DNA of 64,000 nucleotides, from positions 62,001 through 126,000 of the forward strand of contig SUYL01000002.1 in the NCBI GenBank assembly GCA_015060445.1. The letters run 5' to 3'. Positions 17,871 through 29,200 of the stretch are shown here, piece by piece; position 1 is the first letter of the stretch; each line of letters starts with the position of its first letter. A program made the translations under genes and the position numbers. The stretch is from Bacteroidales bacterium (GTDB lineage Bacteria > Bacteroidota > Bacteroidia > Bacteroidales > UBA932). A model generated the notes under the pieces. The model was given only the letters and a program-made list of their open reading frames with translations. It had not been told where the DNA came from and made no database searches.

Positions 17871-20800
17871 ATGCAAAGTAAAGGAGCCATTAAATTTGTG
17901 GCAATTCTAATTGCGGTAGCCTGTTTGTATTCATTGTCATTCACATGGGTTACCAGCCATCAGGAGAAAAAAGCGGCCGAGTATGCCGCTGCTGCAGTTG
18001 AGGCAGAGCAGTTGAAACCTGCTTTTGCCAATGTAAAGGATGTTGACAAGGCATTCTATTTAGATTCAATTGCCAAGGAGAGAAACAGATTCTACATTGA
18101 TTCAATCTCTTCAGAGAAAGTATTTTTGGGATTCACCTACAAAGAGGTAAAGGAGAAGGAGATCAACCTTGGTCTTGACCTTAAAGGTGGTATGAACGTT
18201 ATGCTGCAGGTTCAGTTGAGAGACCTTATAGTAGCACTTGCAGACGGCAACCAGTCACCTGAGTTTGTAGAGGCTTTGGCTTTGGCCCAGAAGAAGGAGT
18301 TGGAGAGCAGGGCAGACTTCATCACCCTTTTTGAGGAGAGTTGGAATGAGGTAGCACCCGGCAAGAGACTTTCAACCATCTTCGGTACTTTTGAGATGCG
18401 CGAGAAAATCAAACCTGAGACTTCAAACGAGGAGGTTATTAAAGTAATCCGTGAGGAGTCTGAGAGTGCAATTGCAAACTCGTTCAACGTTCTGAGAAAC
18501 CGTATTGACCGTTTTGGTGTAACCCAGCCAAATATCCAGAAACTTGGAAACAGTGGAAGAATCCTTGTAGAACTTCCAGGTGTGAAAGAGCCTGAGCGTG
18601 TAAGGAAACTGCTTCAGGGAACTGCTTCATTGGAGTTCTGGCCTACATTTGAGAACACTGAGGTTTATCCATATCTTGCAGAGGCAAACTCTATTCTTGC
18701 AACTCTTCTTGCAGATGAGGAGGCAGTTGCTGATACAACAAATGCAGGTGATGCAGTAGAGTCTCTTCTTGCAGCAGATTCACTTTCTGCAGATGCACAG
18801 GCTTATGCAAAACAGAATCCTCTGTTCTTCCTTCTTAACCCAAGCGTATATAACGGCCAGTTGATGCCTGGTGCTACAATTGGTAGGGCACACTACAGGG
18901 ATACTGCAAAAATCAACTCATACTTGAGAATGCCTCAGGTTCAGGCTGTACTTCCAGTGGAACTTGTTCCACTTTGGACAGTTAAGGCAGACCAGAACGA
19001 CCCTTCAGGCGTTATCTTTGATTTGGTTGCAATCAAATCATCTTCAAGGGACGGCAAGGCTCCACTTGATGGTGGCGCTGTAACCGATGCTCAGGTTTCA
19101 TACGGCAACACTGGCGGTGCTCCAGGTGTAAGCATGACAATGAATGCACAGGGTGCCACTACATGGCAGAGACTTACCGCTGACAATATTGGCAAATCAA
19201 TTGCAATTGTATTGGACGGTATGGTTTATTCATATCCTACAGTTCAGACTGAGATTGCAGGCGGCCAGTCATCAATTACAGGTAACTTTACCATTACAGA
19301 GGCTGAGGACTTGGCAAACGTGCTTAAGTCAGGTAAACTTCCAGCCCCTGCAACTATTGTTCAGGAGCAGGTTGTAGGTCCTACTTTGGGTAGCGCTTCA
19401 ATTCAGGCAGGTATGATTTCATTTGTAATAGCATTCGTACTTGTTCTTGTATATATGGTAGTGTTCTATGCAGGTGCAGGTGTTGCAGCGTGTGTTGCAC
19501 TTATCTGCAACGTATTGTTCCTGTTCGGTGCATTGGTTTCATTCGGCGCAGTACTTACATTGCCTGGTATCGCAGGTCTTGTTCTTACCCTTGGTATGGC
19601 TGTGGATGCAAACGTTATCATCTACGAGCGTGTAAGGGAGGAACTTAGAGCCGGCAAAGCATTGAGGGCTGCAATCAAGGACGGTTATGGCAACGCTTAC
19701 TCGGCAATTATTGACGGTAACCTTACCACAATCATTACAGGTGTTGTGCTGTTCCTGTTCGGTTCAGGTCCTGTACAGGGTTTTGCAACTACATTGGTAA
19801 TTGGTATCATTACATCGTTCCTTACTTCAGTATTTATCTCAAGACTTGTGTTTGAGGCACGCCTTGCAAGGAACAAGAACATCACTTTTGAGAGCGGTGT
19901 TTCAAGGAACTTCTTGCAGAACACCAAGATCAACTTCCTTAAAGCAAGCAAGACAACCCTTACAGTTTCAGCGATAGTTTGTGTTGTATGTTTGGGCTTC
20001 ATGTTTACCAAAGGATTTACATACGGTGTAGATTTTACTGGTGGTAGAACTTTCGTTTTGCGTTTTGACAAAGAGGTAACAGCTGAGGATATTCGTCAGG
20101 CAGCCAATGCAGAGTTTGGTGAGACCGTTGAGGTTAAACAGTTCGGAGGTGCAAGCCAGATGAAGGTTACCACAAAATACAAGATTACAGATAACTCTAC
20201 TGAAGTTGATGCAGAGGTTGAGGCAAAACTTTACAATGCATTGAAAGGCTTCTTTGCTGCAGATATGACATTGGAAGAGTTTACATCAACTCAAGATAAC
20301 CCTAACGGTATCATATCTTCAGACAAAGTTGGTCCTACAATTGCAAACGATATAAAGAGGGATGCAGTTATTGCAGTGATCCTTTCATTGCTTGCAATCT
20401 TCCTTTATATTGCTGCACGTTTCCGCTATTGGACTTGGGGTGCCGGTTCAGTGATAGGTCTTGCACACAATACAATAATTGTTATAGGTTTCTTCTCAAT
20501 CTTCTCAGGAATTCTTCCTTTCAGCCTGGATGTTGACCAGACATTTATTGCAGCAGTGCTTACTATCATCGGTTACTCAATCAACGATACAGTGGTTATC
20601 TTTGACCGTATCCGTGAGAACAGGGTATTGTATCCAAAACGTCCTTTGGCAGACAACATCAACTCATCTTTGAACTCTACTTTGGTTAGAACAATCAACA
20701 CTTCAGTAACCACATTGGTGGTAATGTTGGCAATTGCATTGTTCGGTGGTGAGGTTATCAGAGGTTTTGCAGTGGCAATTATCGTAGGTATCCTTGTAGG

Positions 20801-20882
20801 TACTTATTCATCAATGTTCGTTGCAACTCCATTGATGTACAGACTCAGCCAGAAGGCAGAGGCTAAAAAAGAGAATAAATAA
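17871..20882 (+). CDS. secDF: Protein translocase subunit SecDF (fusion)
   Basis: SecD GLDLKGGMNVMLQV and SecF FTKGFTYGVDFTGGRTFVLRF in one ORF. Confidence 0.97.
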   Translation: MQSKGAIKFVAILIAVACLYSLSFTWVTSHQEKKAAEYAAAAVEAEQLKPAFANVKDVDKAFYLDSIAKERNRFYIDSISSEKVFLGFTYKEVKEKEINLGLDLKGGMNVMLQVQLRDLIVALADGNQSPEFVEALALAQKKELESRADFITLFEESWNEVAPGKRLSTIFGTFEMREKIKPETSNEEVIKVIREESESAIANSFNVLRNRIDRFGVTQPNIQKLGNSGRILVELPGVKEPERVRKLLQGTASLEFWPTFENTEVYPYLAEANSILATLLADEEAVADTTNAGDAVESLLAADSLSADAQAYAKQNPLFFLLNPSVYNGQLMPGATIGRAHYRDTAKINSYLRMPQVQAVLPVELVPLWTVKADQNDPSGVIFDLVAIKSSSRDGKAPLDGGAVTDAQVSYGNTGGAPGVSMTMNAQGATTWQRLTADNIGKSIAIVLDGMVYSYPTVQTEIAGGQSSITGNFTITEAEDLANVLKSGKLPAPATIVQEQVVGPTLGSASIQAGMISFVIAFVLVLVYMVVFYAGAGVAACVALICNVLFLFGALVSFGAVLTLPGIAGLVLTLGMAVDANVIIYERVREELRAGKALRAAIKDGYGNAYSAIIDGNLTTIITGVVLFLFGSGPVQGFATTLVIGIITSFLTSVFISRLVFEARLARNKNITFESGVSRNFLQNTKINFLKASKTTLTVSAIVCVVCLGFMFTKGFTYGVDFTGGRTFVLRFDKEVTAEDIRQAANAEFGETVEVKQFGGASQMKVTTKYKITDNSTEVDAEVEAKLYNALKGFFAADMTLEEFTSTQDNPNGIISSDKVGPTIANDIKRDAVIAVILSLLAIFLYIAARFRYWTWGAGSVIGLAHNTIIVIGFFSIFSGILPFSLDVDQTFIAAVLTIIGYSINDTVVIFDRIRENRVLYPKRPLADNINSSLNSTLVRTINTSVTTLVVMLAIALFGGEVIRGFAVAIIVGILVGTYSSMFVATPLMYRLSQKAEAKKENK

Positions 20883-20900
20883 GGTTCACATATGAGACAA

Positions 20901-20937
20901 AAAAGAGGCGTTCCAATGGGATGCCTCTTTTTTTGTA
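20901..20937 (+). terminator. Terminator after secDF
   Basis: gaggcgttccaatgggatgcctc followed by T run. Confidence 0.88.
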
Positions 20938-21023
20938 CAGGATGGTTTTGTGTTTTTTAGTAAAAATCACTATTTTGTAACGATTTTTATAAAAATATTG
21001 TGATACCCTTAAAAAATGAAGTT

Positions 21024-22397
21024 ATGGAACTACCTTTTGCAGAATCCTGGAAAATCAAGATGGTTGAACCTATAAGGAAAAGTACCCGAGAGGAGCGAGA
21101 ACAGTGGATAAAGGAGGCGGATTATAATTTGTTCCAACTTAAATCGGAACAAGTATATATAGATTGTCTTACAGATTCAGGGACCGGAGCCATGAGTGAC
21201 CGCCAGTGGGCAGCAATGATGATGGGTGATGAAAGCTATGCCGGTTCTTCTTCATTCTTTCAGCTTAAAGAGACTATATCACGCCTTACAGGATTTGAAT
21301 ATGTCATTCCAACCCATCAGGGCAGGGCTGCTGAAAATGTCCTTTTCAGCCATCTTGTAAAGGCTGGAGATGTTGTTCCGGGCAACTCACATTTCGATAC
21401 CACAAAAGGGCATATAGAGAGCCGCAGGGCAACAGCGCTGGACTGTACTGTAGATGAAGCAAAAGATACGCAGTTGGAAATCCCTTTTAAAGGCAATGTT
21501 TCTCCCGATAAACTTGAAAAGGCATTGCAGGAGCACTCTGACAAGGTCCCTTTTATAATTGTTACCATTACAAACAATACGGCTGGGGGACAGCCCGTAT
21601 CAATGGAGAATCTTCGTAAGGTGCGGGAAATTGCAGACAGATATGGGAAACGGGTGATTTTTGATTCTGCCCGCTTTGTGGAGAATGCTTACTTTATAAG
21701 AACCCGTGAGGCAGGATACGCAGATAAGACAATCAAGGAAATTGTCCGTGAAATGTTCTCATATGCAGACGGTATGACAATGTCTTCAAAGAAAGACGGG
21801 CTGGTGAATATGGGTGGATTTATAGCAACATGCCATGAAGAGTGGTATGAGGGGGCAAAACGCTTCTGCATTCCATTTGAAGGTTATCTTACATATGGTG
21901 GAATGAACGGCCGTGATATGGCAGCACTTGCTGTAGGATTGGATGAAAATACGCAGCTGGACAATATTGAAACCAGAATACGTCAGGTACAGTATTTGGC
22001 TGCCAGATTGGATGAGTTTGGTATCCCTTACCAGAGACCGGTTGGAGGACATGCAATTTTTGTAGATGCAGATAAAGTCCTTTCAAATATTCCAAAAGAA
22101 GAGTTCCCGGCGCAAACTTTGGCCATTGAACTCTATCTGGAGGCCGGTATCCGAGGTTGTGAAATAGGGTATATTCTTGCTGACAGGGACCCCGTAACCA
22201 GAGAAAACAGATTTGGAGGGTTGGATCTTCTCCGTTTGTGTATTGCCCGCAGGGTTTATACCAACAACCATATGGATGTAATAGCGGTAGCCTTAAAGAA
22301 TGTTTATGACCGGCGCAATGAAATAAAACGTGGAGTAAAGATTGTTTGGGAAACAGAACTTATGCGCCATTTTACAGTAAAATTGGAGAGGTTATAG
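21024..22397 (+). CDS. tnaA: Tryptophanase (beta-eliminating lyase family)
   Basis: LTDSGTGAMSDRQWAAMMMGDESYAGS, PTHQGRAAENVLF, MTMSSKKDGLVNMGGF (PLP lysine). Confidence 0.92.
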   Translation: MELPFAESWKIKMVEPIRKSTREEREQWIKEADYNLFQLKSEQVYIDCLTDSGTGAMSDRQWAAMMMGDESYAGSSSFFQLKETISRLTGFEYVIPTHQGRAAENVLFSHLVKAGDVVPGNSHFDTTKGHIESRRATALDCTVDEAKDTQLEIPFKGNVSPDKLEKALQEHSDKVPFIIVTITNNTAGGQPVSMENLRKVREIADRYGKRVIFDSARFVENAYFIRTREAGYADKTIKEIVREMFSYADGMTMSSKKDGLVNMGGFIATCHEEWYEGAKRFCIPFEGYLTYGGMNGRDMAALAVGLDENTQLDNIETRIRQVQYLAARLDEFGIPYQRPVGGHAIFVDADKVLSNIPKEEFPAQTLAIELYLEAGIRGCEIGYILADRDPVTRENRFGGLDLLRLCIARRVYTNNHMDVIAVALKNVYDRRNEIKRGVKIVWETELMRHFTVKLERL

Positions 22398-22409
22398 CCT
22401 CTCCAATTT
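22380..22409. terminator. Bidirectional hairpin spanning the tnaA 3' end and abutting the rnr stop
   Basis: aaattggagagg-ttatag-cctctccaattt, 12-bp perfect stem. Confidence 0.8.
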
Positions 22410-24557
22410 CTATTTCTTTCTGGCAGACTTTTTCTTTGATGAAATCTTGTTCCATTCGGGGTCCCAAACCAGTGTGTAGTCTATGAGTTTCTGCTCCAGG
22501 TTGGTTTTGGAGACCTTTATCCTTACTTTGTCACCAAGAGTGAAGCGTTTGCGGGTGGATTTTCCAATGAGGCAGTAGTTCTTTTCATCGTATATGAAGA
22601 AGTCCTCCTTAATCTCGCGCAGCATAACCATCCCCTCTACTTTTGTAGGTTCAATTTCCACATACATTCCCCATTCGGTAATGCCGGATACCGAGCCCTC
22701 AAATTCCTGCCCAACCTTATCCTGCATGTACTCGGCAAGTTTGTATTTGATGCTGCTCCTCTCGGCCTCTGTAGCCAGGTGTTCCCTGTTTGAGGAGTGT
22801 TTGCACAACTCTTCCCACCGGTTCTTCTCCTCATTTTTCCCTTTGTCCAGATAATGGGTGAGGAGACGGTGTACCATCATGTCGGGATAACGGCGGATAG
22901 GGGAGGTGAAGTGGGTGTAGTACTCAAATCCCAGTCCGTAGTGCCCCACATTGTCTGTAGAGTATTTGGCCCTTGCCATTGAGCGGAGGGCAATTATTTC
23001 TATTGCGCCGCACTCGGGTTTCCCTTTTGCCTTCTCCAGCAGGGCATTCAGTTCGGTAGCCACCTCGCGGGCATTGTTCACCGGGCCCATCTGGTAGCCG
23101 AAATGTTTTACAAAATCCTTCAGGTTCCTTACCTTGTCATAATCGGGCTCGTCGTGGACCCTATATACGAATGTAGGCTCCTTCAGACGCAATCCTTTGG
23201 TTACACAGGTGGCAACCTCCTTATTGGCCAGGAGCATGAACTCCTCAATGAGCCAGTTTGCCTCCTTGCTTATCCTTTGTACCACATCTACAGGTTTCCC
23301 GGATGCATCTACAATAACCTTCATCTCGGGGCGCTCAAAACTTATTGAGCCGCTCTGGAATCTCTGTTCCCTCAATTTTCCTGCAATTGTGTGCAGGGTG
23401 AGGATTGCGCCTGCAACATCCTTGTCGGAGAAGGATTCCCCCTTCCTGCGTCGGGAAGAGACCTTTATGCTTTTGGTTGCAACTCCGCTGCCCATTTCTC
23501 CGAGGTATTTGAGGGTGTAGTCCCCGGCGGTGTCAATTACCTCCTGGGCCTGCTCATAGGAGTATCTGCGGTCTGAGTTTATTATTGTGCGGCCGAACCA
23601 CCTCTTTACCACCTTTGCAGTGGGGGTAACTTCAAAAACTGCGGAATAGGTGAGTTTGTCTTCCCCTGCCCTCAGTGAGCACAGGTTGTTTGAAAGCACC
23701 TCCGGAAGCATAGGTACAGTGCGGTCAACCAGATATACGGATGTACCCCTTTCGTAGGCCTCCTTGTCTATGATGTCGTGCGGCCTTACATAGTGGGTAA
23801 CATCTGCAATGTGTACTCCAATTTCATAATTCCCGTTCTCCAGTTCCTGCAGCGAAACAGCGTCATCAAAATCCTTTGCATCTGCCGGGTCTATGGTGAA
23901 TGTAAGTGTTCCGCGCATATCCTTGCGCCTTTTTACCTCTTTTGCATCTATCTCTACAGGAATCTTTGCGGCGGCCTCCTCCACTTTAGGGTCAAACCTG
24001 TACGGAAGGCCAAACTCTGCCAAAATGGCATGCATTTCTGTATCATTCTCCCCCGGTTCTCCAAGGATATCAATTATCTTCCCCACAGGTGCTTCTGAGT
24101 GCATGGGCCAATCTACCACCTGCACGGCAACCTTCTTCCACCCTGCATCCTCATCAATCCCATCCAGAGGAACCCTTATATCGTAAGGCATCACCCTGCT
24201 CTCCACAATTACCCAGCCTTGCTCTCCAAGTATCTGCAGTATCCCGATAAATGGTTTTGCACTTCTCTCCAAAATTGCCACAATCTCCCCTTCACTCCGG
24301 TGTTTGGCATCCTTTTTACGGGTAACGGCAACCCTTACCAGGTCTCCGTTGAGTGAGTGGAGCATCCTGTTTTGCGGAATGTAGATGTCATCTTCCCTGT
24401 CGGGAACAACAACAAATCCATACCCCTCACGGGTCATCTGCACTGTCCCCTCCACCATCTCAATTATTTTGCGGTTGGTGCTCCTTCTCCCCGCACTGCT
24501 GCGGGTTCTGCCATTTTTTTTGCCGGCATCCTTTTTACCTTTTCTCTTTTCTCTCAT
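22410..24557 (-). CDS. rnr: Ribonuclease R
   Basis: RNB domain (TIDPADAKDFDDAVS), S1 domain, Lys/Arg-rich ends. Confidence 0.96.
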   Translation of the reverse strand: MREKRKGKKDAGKKNGRTRSSAGRRSTNRKIIEMVEGTVQMTREGYGFVVVPDREDDIYIPQNRMLHSLNGDLVRVAVTRKKDAKHRSEGEIVAILERSAKPFIGILQILGEQGWVIVESRVMPYDIRVPLDGIDEDAGWKKVAVQVVDWPMHSEAPVGKIIDILGEPGENDTEMHAILAEFGLPYRFDPKVEEAAAKIPVEIDAKEVKRRKDMRGTLTFTIDPADAKDFDDAVSLQELENGNYEIGVHIADVTHYVRPHDIIDKEAYERGTSVYLVDRTVPMLPEVLSNNLCSLRAGEDKLTYSAVFEVTPTAKVVKRWFGRTIINSDRRYSYEQAQEVIDTAGDYTLKYLGEMGSGVATKSIKVSSRRRKGESFSDKDVAGAILTLHTIAGKLREQRFQSGSISFERPEMKVIVDASGKPVDVVQRISKEANWLIEEFMLLANKEVATCVTKGLRLKEPTFVYRVHDEPDYDKVRNLKDFVKHFGYQMGPVNNAREVATELNALLEKAKGKPECGAIEIIALRSMARAKYSTDNVGHYGLGFEYYTHFTSPIRRYPDMMVHRLLTHYLDKGKNEEKNRWEELCKHSSNREHLATEAERSSIKYKLAEYMQDKVGQEFEGSVSGITEWGMYVEIEPTKVEGMVMLREIKEDFFIYDEKNYCLIGKSTRKRFTLGDKVRIKVSKTNLEQKLIDYTLVWDPEWNKISSKKKSARKK

Positions 24558-24641
24558 AATTGATTAACTTTGCGGCCGTTTGGCGGTAAATTTGCATTAC
24601 AGCCAAAGAGATATAAATGAATAACAAAACTAATAAATAAA

Positions 24642-26144
24642 ATGGACAAAAAAGTACTTTTAATGATTCTGGACGGTTGGGGAATTGGAAAAAACGATTC
24701 AACCAACGCCATCTATACTGCCGGGCAACCCAATATTGATGCCCTTATGGCAAAATATCCACACTCGCAACTATCTGCAAGCGGAGAGGATGTAGGACTT
24801 CCTGCAGGACAGATGGGAAACTCTGAGGTGGGTCACCTTAATATTGGAGCCGGCCGCGTGGTTTACCAGGACCTTGTAAAGATAAACAAGGCTTGCCAGA
24901 ACAGGACTTTGTTGGAGAACAAAGAGGTTAAGGCTGTATATGACTATGCAAAAGAGAGCGGCAAGGCACTTCACTTTATGGGATTGCTTTCAAATGGTGG
25001 CGTACACAGTTCAATTGACCAGTTGTTTGCATTCCTGGATGTGGCTGCAGAGTACGGTTTGGATAAAGTATATGTACACTGTTTTATGGACGGCCGTGAT
25101 ACCGATCCTAAGAGCGGTAAAGGCTTTATCGAGCACTTGCAGGCCCACATGGCAAAATCTACAGGAAAGATTGCCTCTGTAATAGGCCGTTTCTACGCCA
25201 TGGATCGTGACAAGAGATGGGACCGCGTTAAGGTTGCATACGACCTCCTTGTAAACGGACAGGGTGAGGTTGTTGCAAATCCAGCAGAGGCTGTTGAGGC
25301 TTCATACGCTGCAGGTGTAACAGATGAGTTCATCAAACCGGTAAAAGTTGAGGGAACCGCTACAATTGCAGCAGATGATGCAGTTGTGTTCTTCAACTTC
25401 CGTAACGACCGTGCACGTGAGATTACCAGCGTACTTACCCAGGCAGACATGCCTGAGATGGAGATGAAGACAATGCCTTTGTACTACTGCTGTCTTACCC
25501 CATACGATGACAAGTTTACCGGTCTCCACATTCTGTTTGACAAAGAGAATGTACAGGAAACCCTTGGTGAGGTTGTTGCTGCTGCCGGCAAAAACCAGTT
25601 GAGAATTGCAGAGACAGAGAAATATGCTCATGTGACATTCTTCTTCTCAGGCGGACGCGAGGCTGCATTTGATAGGGAGGACCGTGTACTTGTAAACTCG
25701 CCAAAGGTTGCAACTTATGACCTTAAACCTGAGATGAGTGCCCCTGAGGTAGCATCTGAACTTATAAAGGTTCTTGATACCAAAAAAGAGGATCTTGTAA
25801 TCCTCAACTTTGCAAACGGTGATATGGTTGGCCATACCGGAGTGTATGAGGCAATCACCAAGGCTGTAACCACAATTGACGGCTTGGTAAAAGAGGTTGT
25901 TGATTCAGCAGTTGCCAACGGTTACACTGTACTTATTACAGCAGACCACGGAAACGCAGACAACGCTGTAAACGCAGACGGTTCACCAAACACTGCACAC
26001 TCACTCAATTCAGTACCTTTCATAGTTGTGGATGGTGATGTTAAAGAGGTTAAGGATGGTATTCTGGCAGACATTGCCCCTACAATCCTTAAACTTATGG
26101 GCATTGCCCAGCCAGAGTGCATGACAGGTACACCGCTGGTGTAA
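24642..26144 (+). CDS. gpmI: 2,3-bisphosphoglycerate-independent phosphoglycerate mutase
   Basis: [53 protein letters not shown]. Confidence 0.97.
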   Translation: MDKKVLLMILDGWGIGKNDSTNAIYTAGQPNIDALMAKYPHSQLSASGEDVGLPAGQMGNSEVGHLNIGAGRVVYQDLVKINKACQNRTLLENKEVKAVYDYAKESGKALHFMGLLSNGGVHSSIDQLFAFLDVAAEYGLDKVYVHCFMDGRDTDPKSGKGFIEHLQAHMAKSTGKIASVIGRFYAMDRDKRWDRVKVAYDLLVNGQGEVVANPAEAVEASYAAGVTDEFIKPVKVEGTATIAADDAVVFFNFRNDRAREITSVLTQADMPEMEMKTMPLYYCCLTPYDDKFTGLHILFDKENVQETLGEVVAAAGKNQLRIAETEKYAHVTFFFSGGREAAFDREDRVLVNSPKVATYDLKPEMSAPEVASELIKVLDTKKEDLVILNFANGDMVGHTGVYEAITKAVTTIDGLVKEVVDSAVANGYTVLITADHGNADNAVNADGSPNTAHSLNSVPFIVVDGDVKEVKDGILADIAPTILKLMGIAQPECMTGTPLV

Positions 26145-26169
26145 TGGTTGTTGATAAATAAATTTTATA

Positions 26170-26202
26170 GCCTTCCGCTTTGTGTTGCGGAAGGCTTTTT
26201 TG
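26170..26202 (+). terminator. Terminator after gpmI
   Basis: ccttccgctttgtgttgcggaagg followed by T run. Confidence 0.85.
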
Positions 26203-26207
26203 TTTAG

Positions 26208-26215
26208 TATCTTTG
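26208..26215 (+). promoter_or_regulatory. -7 box TATCTTTG upstream of dnaE
   Basis: TAnnTTTG match 33 bp upstream of ATG. Confidence 0.55.
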
Positions 26216-26247
26216 TAACTCCCACAATCTCAAAAGAACTATTGATT

Positions 26248-29200
26248 ATGGCATTTGCTCACTTGCACGTACATACGTATTATTCCATTCTGGATGGCCA
26301 GGCCAGTATAAAGGCCCATTTCAAGAAGGCGGCTGAGGATAACCAGCCTGCCCTTGCCATTACTGACCACGGCAATATGTTTGGTGTAAAGGAGTTCCTT
26401 AAGGTTGCCAAGGACTTCCCGGATGTGAAGCCAATAATAGGTTGCGAGGTGTATGTGAATCCGGAAGGGCGCTTCAACAAGAGGGGAAAGGAGGATCAGG
26501 GTGCATATCACCTGATACTTCTGGCAAAGAATCTGGCAGGTTATTATAACCTTGTAAAGATTGTCTCTACTGGTTGGACAGAGGGTTTTTACTATAAACC
26601 AAAGATTGACCGGGAGATTCTGGAGAAATACCATGAGAATCTGATCTGCTGTTCGGCATGTCTTGGAGGAGAGATACCAAAATACATAAATACCGGACAA
26701 TTGGAGAAGGCTGAGGAGACTGCCCTATGGTATAAAAATCTTTTTGGGGAGGATTATTATCTTGAGGTGCAGTTGCACCGGACGGAGATTCCCGGAATGA
26801 CCACAGAGGTGGCGGATTTGCAGGAGATTGCAAATGCGGAGATTTTCCGTATGGGCGAGCGCCTTGGCATTAAGGTGGTTGCCACCAATGATGCCCATTT
26901 TGCCCGCAAGGAGGATGGCCCTGCCCACGACCGTCTCATATGCCTTACCACAAATGCCAACTATGATGACCCCAACCGCATGAGATATACCCAGCAGGAG
27001 TATCTCAAGACTGAAGAGGAGATGAGGGGGCTGTTCCCTGGCCATCCTGAGGTTATTGAGAACACTCTTGAGATTGTGGAGAAGGTTGAGAAATACAAGA
27101 TAGACAGAGACCATGTGCTTCCGGTATTCCCAATTCCGGAGGAGTTTCCCGACAGTAATGAATACCTCCGTCACTTGGTATATAAGGGAGCGGAGAAGAA
27201 ATACAAAACCATTACCGACGAGTGCAGGGAGCGTATAGACTTTGAACTTGCTACAATTAAGAAGATGGGATTCCCGGATTACTTCCTTATTGTGCAGGAC
27301 TTCATTGCCGCCGCCCGCAATATTGGGGTATGGGTAGGTCCCGGACGTGGTTCGGCAGCCGGTTCTGTTGTAGCATATTGCTTGGGAATCACCAATCTGG
27401 ATCCAATAAAATATGATTTGCTGTTTGAGCGTTTCCTCAACCCTGACCGTATCTCAATGCCCGATATAGATGTTGACTTTGATGATGACGGCCGCGGGAA
27501 GGTTCTGCAGTATGTGGAGGAGAAATACGGCAAGGACCATGTTTCCCATGTGGTTACCTTTGGTACAATGGCCACCAAGAGTGCCATAAAGGATGTCGCC
27601 CGTATCCAGCAGGTCCCTTTGCAGGAGAGTGACCGTCTGGCAAAACTTGTTCCCGACAGTTTCCCTGAGCAGGTGGAGAAATATACTGATGAGAACGGCG
27701 AGGTGAAGGAGAAGACCAAGAAGGTGAAGGTGACTGTGGAAAACTGTGTGAAACTGGTACCCGAGATGAAGGAGGCGTATGAAAACTCTGATATCCCCGG
27801 TGTGCACGACACTCTGGAATATGCCCAGAAACTGGAGGGTACCGTAAGGAATACAGGTGTACATGCCTGCGCCATTATTATTGGAAGGGACAACCTTACA
27901 GAGCACATCCCTATCTGTATTGCCAAAGATAAGGAGACCGGTGAGGATATGTGGGTATCCCAATATGAGGGTTCCTTCATTGAGGATGTGGGAATGCTGA
28001 AGATGGACTTCTTGGGTTTGAGAACTCTATCAATACTTAAGGAAGCAGTATCCAATGTTAAGAAATCCAAAGGAATAGATATTGATATTGAAAGTATTCC
28101 TATAGATGATAAAAAGACATTTGAACTCTTTGGACGAGGTGATACGGTTGCAGTGTTCCAGTTTGAGTCGCCGGGAATGCAGAAATGGCTGAGGGAACTC
28201 CAGCCGAGCCGTTTTGAGGACCTCATTGCAATGAATGCCCTCTACCGTCCCGGTCCAATGGACTATATTCCTGATTTTGTTGCCAGAAAGAAAGGGGAGC
28301 AGGCTATTGAATATGATCTTCCGGAGATGGAGAGCATCCTGCAGGATACATATGGGGTAACCGTATATCAGGAGCAGGTGATGCTCCTGTCGCAGAAACT
28401 TGCCAACTTTACAAAAGGCCAGGCCGACGGACTCCGTAAGGCTATGGGTAAGAAACTCATAGACAAAATGATGGAGTTGAAGGTGAAGTTTATGGAGGGT
28501 GGAGCAGCCAATGGGCATCCGCAAGATACTCTGGAGAAGATTTGGAAAGACTGGACCGCATTTGCCCAGTATGCGTTCAACAAGTCCCACGCAACCTGCT
28601 ATGCATGGGTAGCGTATCAGACCGGATACATGAAGGCCCACTATCCTGCAGAGTTTATGGCTGCCAACTTGAGCAAGAACCTCAACAATATAGAGGAGAT
28701 TACCAAACTGATGGACGAGTGCCGCAGGTTGGGCCGAAGGGTGTTGGGACCGGATGTGAATGAGAGTGAACGGACCTTCTCTGTGAACAAGGCTGGAGAT
28801 ATCCGCTTTGGAATGGCCGGAGTAAAAGGTGTGGGAGGGGCTATTGTAGATTCAATAGTAGCATGTAGGGGAGACAAGCCTTTTGCGGGGGTATTTGATT
28901 TCATTGAGAGGGCTTCTGCCAGCGGCAATATCAACAAGAAGACTATAGAGTCTCTGGCCTATGCCGGTGCTTTTGATTCATTCCCGGAGATTCGCAGAGA
29001 CCAGTTCTTTACAGAGAATTCAAAAGGGGAAGTTTTCATTGAGTCACTCTGCAGATACGGGCAGAAACTGCAGTCAGACACTTTGTCGGGAGGAAACTCA
29101 TTGTTTGGAGACCTGGATGAAGGGTTCAAACCAACCCCTCCGGAAATTCCTGCTCCAAAAGAGTACAATAAGATGGAATTCCTCAAGAAGGAGAAGGAAC

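Noticed and set aside
27279-28226. 315-aa antisense ORF in dnaE, with similar long antisense ORFs at 31554-32348, 36292-36939, 38961-39593, 45084-45836, 48852-49421 and 62103-62945
   Set aside because: Each lies opposite a clearly homologous gene; low-complexity or unnatural composition, no start-site context or recognisable domain
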